Shown here: in pieces, positions 21,023-64,000 of the stretch
How positions within the stretch are numbered: position 1 is the stretch's first letter
Layout of the letters: the number at the start of each line of letters is the position of its first letter
Origin: Larus michahellis
Taxonomy: Eukaryota; Chordata; Aves; Charadriiformes; Laridae
Length of the DNA: 64,000 bases
Direction of reading: 5' to 3'
Assembly: GCF_964199755.1 (NCBI RefSeq)
Contig: NC_133903.1
Coordinates: 57,356,739 to 57,420,738 of the forward strand
Program-made: the position numbers and the translations under genes
The notes under the pieces: generated by a model
What the model saw: only the letters and a program-made list of their open reading frames with translations
Databases searched by the model: none
What the model was told of the DNA's origin: nothing

Positions 21023-23050
21023 AGAAGGGAGTTAGCAACATCTGCAGCAGAGGCTGCTAAATGCTGCAGGAGTGCAAATACCTGCACAAGCGCTGAGACA
21101 CCCCATCTCTGAGCTGGGACCCCGGGGGGCCCAGCTGCGGGCCCTTCTTTCAGAGCAGCTCCTAAAAGCACAGGATATGAAGAAAAATGCTGATCTATCT
21201 TATTTGACAATGAAAGGTAATCCTAATATGATTAACGCTGTCCTGCATGAATGGATCAGAAAATGTTCAGAAAGCTCCACTGCTATAAAAAGATGAAATG
21301 CATCCATTGCTGAGCTCCTGATGTAGGCCAGGCTGCCGAGGGAGGTGTGTGCTGAAGTGAATGTGTCCTGGCAGGCCTTTTTACCCCAGAACGCTCTGGC
21401 GGGTGGGAGAGACAGCTAAACACTTGTCTTTGACTGCACAGGTACGGCGGCATTTTAGACATTTGAAGAAAAACAAACATCGCTCAGCTAATAAAAGCAG
21501 TGGGAGAGGAGATACCCATCTCCGAGCTGCATTTCCAGCTCTTCCAGTTGCTTGGCAACTAGATGTGGAGGATCAGTTACGAAGCTGCTGCCTTTTTGCA
21601 AATATTTGGTTGAATATCACAGGGCATATTGTCAAAGCAGTTCAAAGTCTTCTGAAATACATCCTTGGTTTTATGTGTAAATCAGTGCAAATAAGTGGAT
21701 GAGCTCATGCTGTGTCAGGAACTATCACAGGAGTGCAAGTTTGTTTACAATGGGATGCAGCATGTTGAAGATTTTATATATGTGTATTATATTAACATAT
21801 CTTCTTGCCTGAATCCTTAACTGAGAAAACTAAGAACTTAGACACAGAACAGCTGCCAAGGTCAATCAACACGCTTTAAATATATAAATGTGTATATAAA
21901 AATATATACACCAAATAAATTAAACAAAAATAAAAAAACAATAAGAGGAGGAAAAGAGACACATACAGAAACCAGCATGAATCCCATAACCGGCTGGGAC
22001 AATATGTGCCAAGTAGTTCCATTTGATAGAGAACATGGGGAAATGGATATGAAAAGGGTAGACAATAGATGAGCAGATCGGTGCTAAGCAGATTACTGAG
22101 GAGATTCAGTTTGTGCGAGAGAAAAGCAGTGTTATTTTGCTATTAACCAATCTTTCACAGTTCTTAAGCACAGGGTCTCACAGGAATGCATCTCTGCACA
22201 CAGTCTAGATTAATTTTGTCATGATTTGTTTGCATGAGACACGGAGTTTGCTCAGTTCACCCTTCCAGCTAGCCAGATCATGGGGGGTTTATTGTGTTAC
22301 TGTGACAGAGGGTCCAAACAGGATAAATTAGATTGAGCACAGGATTTAGTTGCGTATCTCTGTAGATCCTGGTCCTCAGCTGTCTTGTACATGGTCTGCT
22401 TGAAATGCGAACAAAGCACCTTGATTGTGTCCTCCTTCATTTCTGGAGAAATTCTAGCGAGAGCAGGAGCAGGAGCTAAAAGACCTTGAGAGTCCCCTCC
22501 CTTCTTTGTAAGCGGCGACCAGCCCTGCTGCCTGCAGGTCACGTCCTTTGCCGGCGGTCCCATGGCCCATTCCCAGCCGAGCTGCCGCTGCCTGCTGGTG
22601 CGAGGAGGCCCGTCGCCGCAGAGGGTCTGCTCACAGGGTACACGTTCTGGACTCCTGGCAGCCAGCTCATTTCCCAGTCTCATTCAGTGGGACTTCCTCG
22701 ACATAACAACACGTACAAATATTAACAAACTGCAAAAAGTCAGTACTCTCTGATGTGACACAATTTGCGCTTCCTAAGTAAAATGCCCAGATGCTCCAAA
22801 GCCATCCCCTGGGTCAGCACTCGGTTTTAATGTTACCAGTTGAGATCCTCTCCAGCCTCTCCAGACTGGGGACCCCCAGCACTCCTCGGGGATCCTGAAA
22901 GTGTGCTTGGGATTCAGCTTCTAAAATTCCTTTTTCTCTACAAAACTGGTAGCAAGCTGCCAAATTACCCGCTTCCCACCAGTTTTAGGTATTCAACAGA
23001 TGAAAGCAAATGTTTCTGTTGAAATAGACAGTCAATTTTTAAGCGAGCTG
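21023..23050. other. Intergenic sequence upstream of TNNI3K
   Basis: No gene or repeat family was recognised. Short open frames are present, including a 74-codon one at 21072-21296, without similarity that I know. Distal regulatory sequence for TNNI3K may lie here but cannot be pinpointed. Confidence 0.4.
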
Positions 23051-23075
23051 ATTAGGTACCTTTATTATTTTTTTA

Positions 23076-23150
23076 CAGTTGACAGCACAGCCAGTTTTGC
23101 TCCGTGTCATTGTTGCATGACATTCCATTTGGCACAGGGTTTATTTTTAG
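23076..23150 (+). promoter_or_regulatory. Putative TNNI3K muscle promoter: E-box, MCAT and MEF2 sites
   Basis: Within 180 bp of the TNNI3K start codon are a CAGTTG E-box (23076-23081), a perfect MCAT box CATTCCA (23121-23127, the TEAD target) and TTATTTTTAG (23141-23150), which fits the MEF2 consensus YTAWWWWTAR at every position. The MEF2 site ends 105 bp before the ATG, and no ordinary TATA box is closer. MCAT plus MEF2 is a well-known arrangement in heart and skeletal muscle promoters and fits the heart-enriched expression of TNNI3K. Site identity is seen in the sequence; activity is inferred. Confidence 0.55.
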
Positions 23151-23255
23151 CCAGAGACTATCAAAAGTATTTTTCAGTAGGACTGTCACTGCTCTTGAAC
23201 AAGGAATCATATTACTGCAAGAACTTTGCTGAAACAAAGAAGATATATTGGACAA

Positions 23256-64000
<40,745 letters not shown>

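Overview
The window is vertebrate nuclear DNA, most likely from a bird. It carries FPGT and then TNNI3K on the + strand, with relics of LRRIQ3 head-to-head on the - strand. This is the gene order I know from human 1p31. The introns are compact: 17 TNNI3K exons lie within about 37 kb, and two introns are under 90 bp. The recognisable interspersed repeats are CR1 LINEs, three of them ending in the ATTCTATG-type 3' tail usual in birds. Assignments rest on reading exons, splice sites and remembered protein families; no database search was run.

Layout. Positions 1-8230 contain no intact gene. On the - strand there are segments that read as LRRIQ3 (leucine-rich repeat and IQ motif protein) but are broken by stops and a frameshift: about 5317-5137, 4796-4718, 3920-3712 and perhaps 2072-1928. 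A CpG island (about 8250-9250) holds the FPGT promoter and first two exons. FPGT has four coding exons (8647-8725, 8853-9020, 9367-9459, 10280-11730) encoding 596 residues, followed by an ATTAAA poly(A) signal. The 11.5 kb between FPGT and TNNI3K holds two CR1 copies in opposite orientation and a degenerate C/T-rich repeat. TNNI3K begins at 23256 with a very short first coding exon. Seventeen in-phase exons run to 60371 (590 complete codons), covering a coiled-coil-like N-terminus, ten ankyrin repeats and the first part of the kinase domain through HRDLN. The rest of the gene lies beyond the window. Intron 2 contains a 1.7 kb GC-rich minisatellite (about 26961-28658). A 133-bp sequence is duplicated on either side of exon 4. 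Intron 17 contains a third clear CR1.

How the parts relate. FPGT is the cytosolic enzyme that makes GDP-fucose from salvaged fucose. TNNI3K is a heart-enriched ankyrin-repeat kinase. They are functionally unrelated neighbours, but the end of FPGT exon 3 and the start of TNNI3K exon 2 are both phase 1. The FPGT-TNNI3K readthrough transcript known in human would therefore also be in frame here. The short sequence upstream of the TNNI3K ATG carries an MCAT box and a perfect MEF2 consensus, fitting a muscle promoter.

The most notable observations are the apparent loss of LRRIQ3, the conserved readthrough phase, the minisatellite with about 60 regularly spaced GCGTGGGTG nonamers, and the repeat pair flanking TNNI3K exon 4. 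I found no prokaryotic, CRISPR or viral system.
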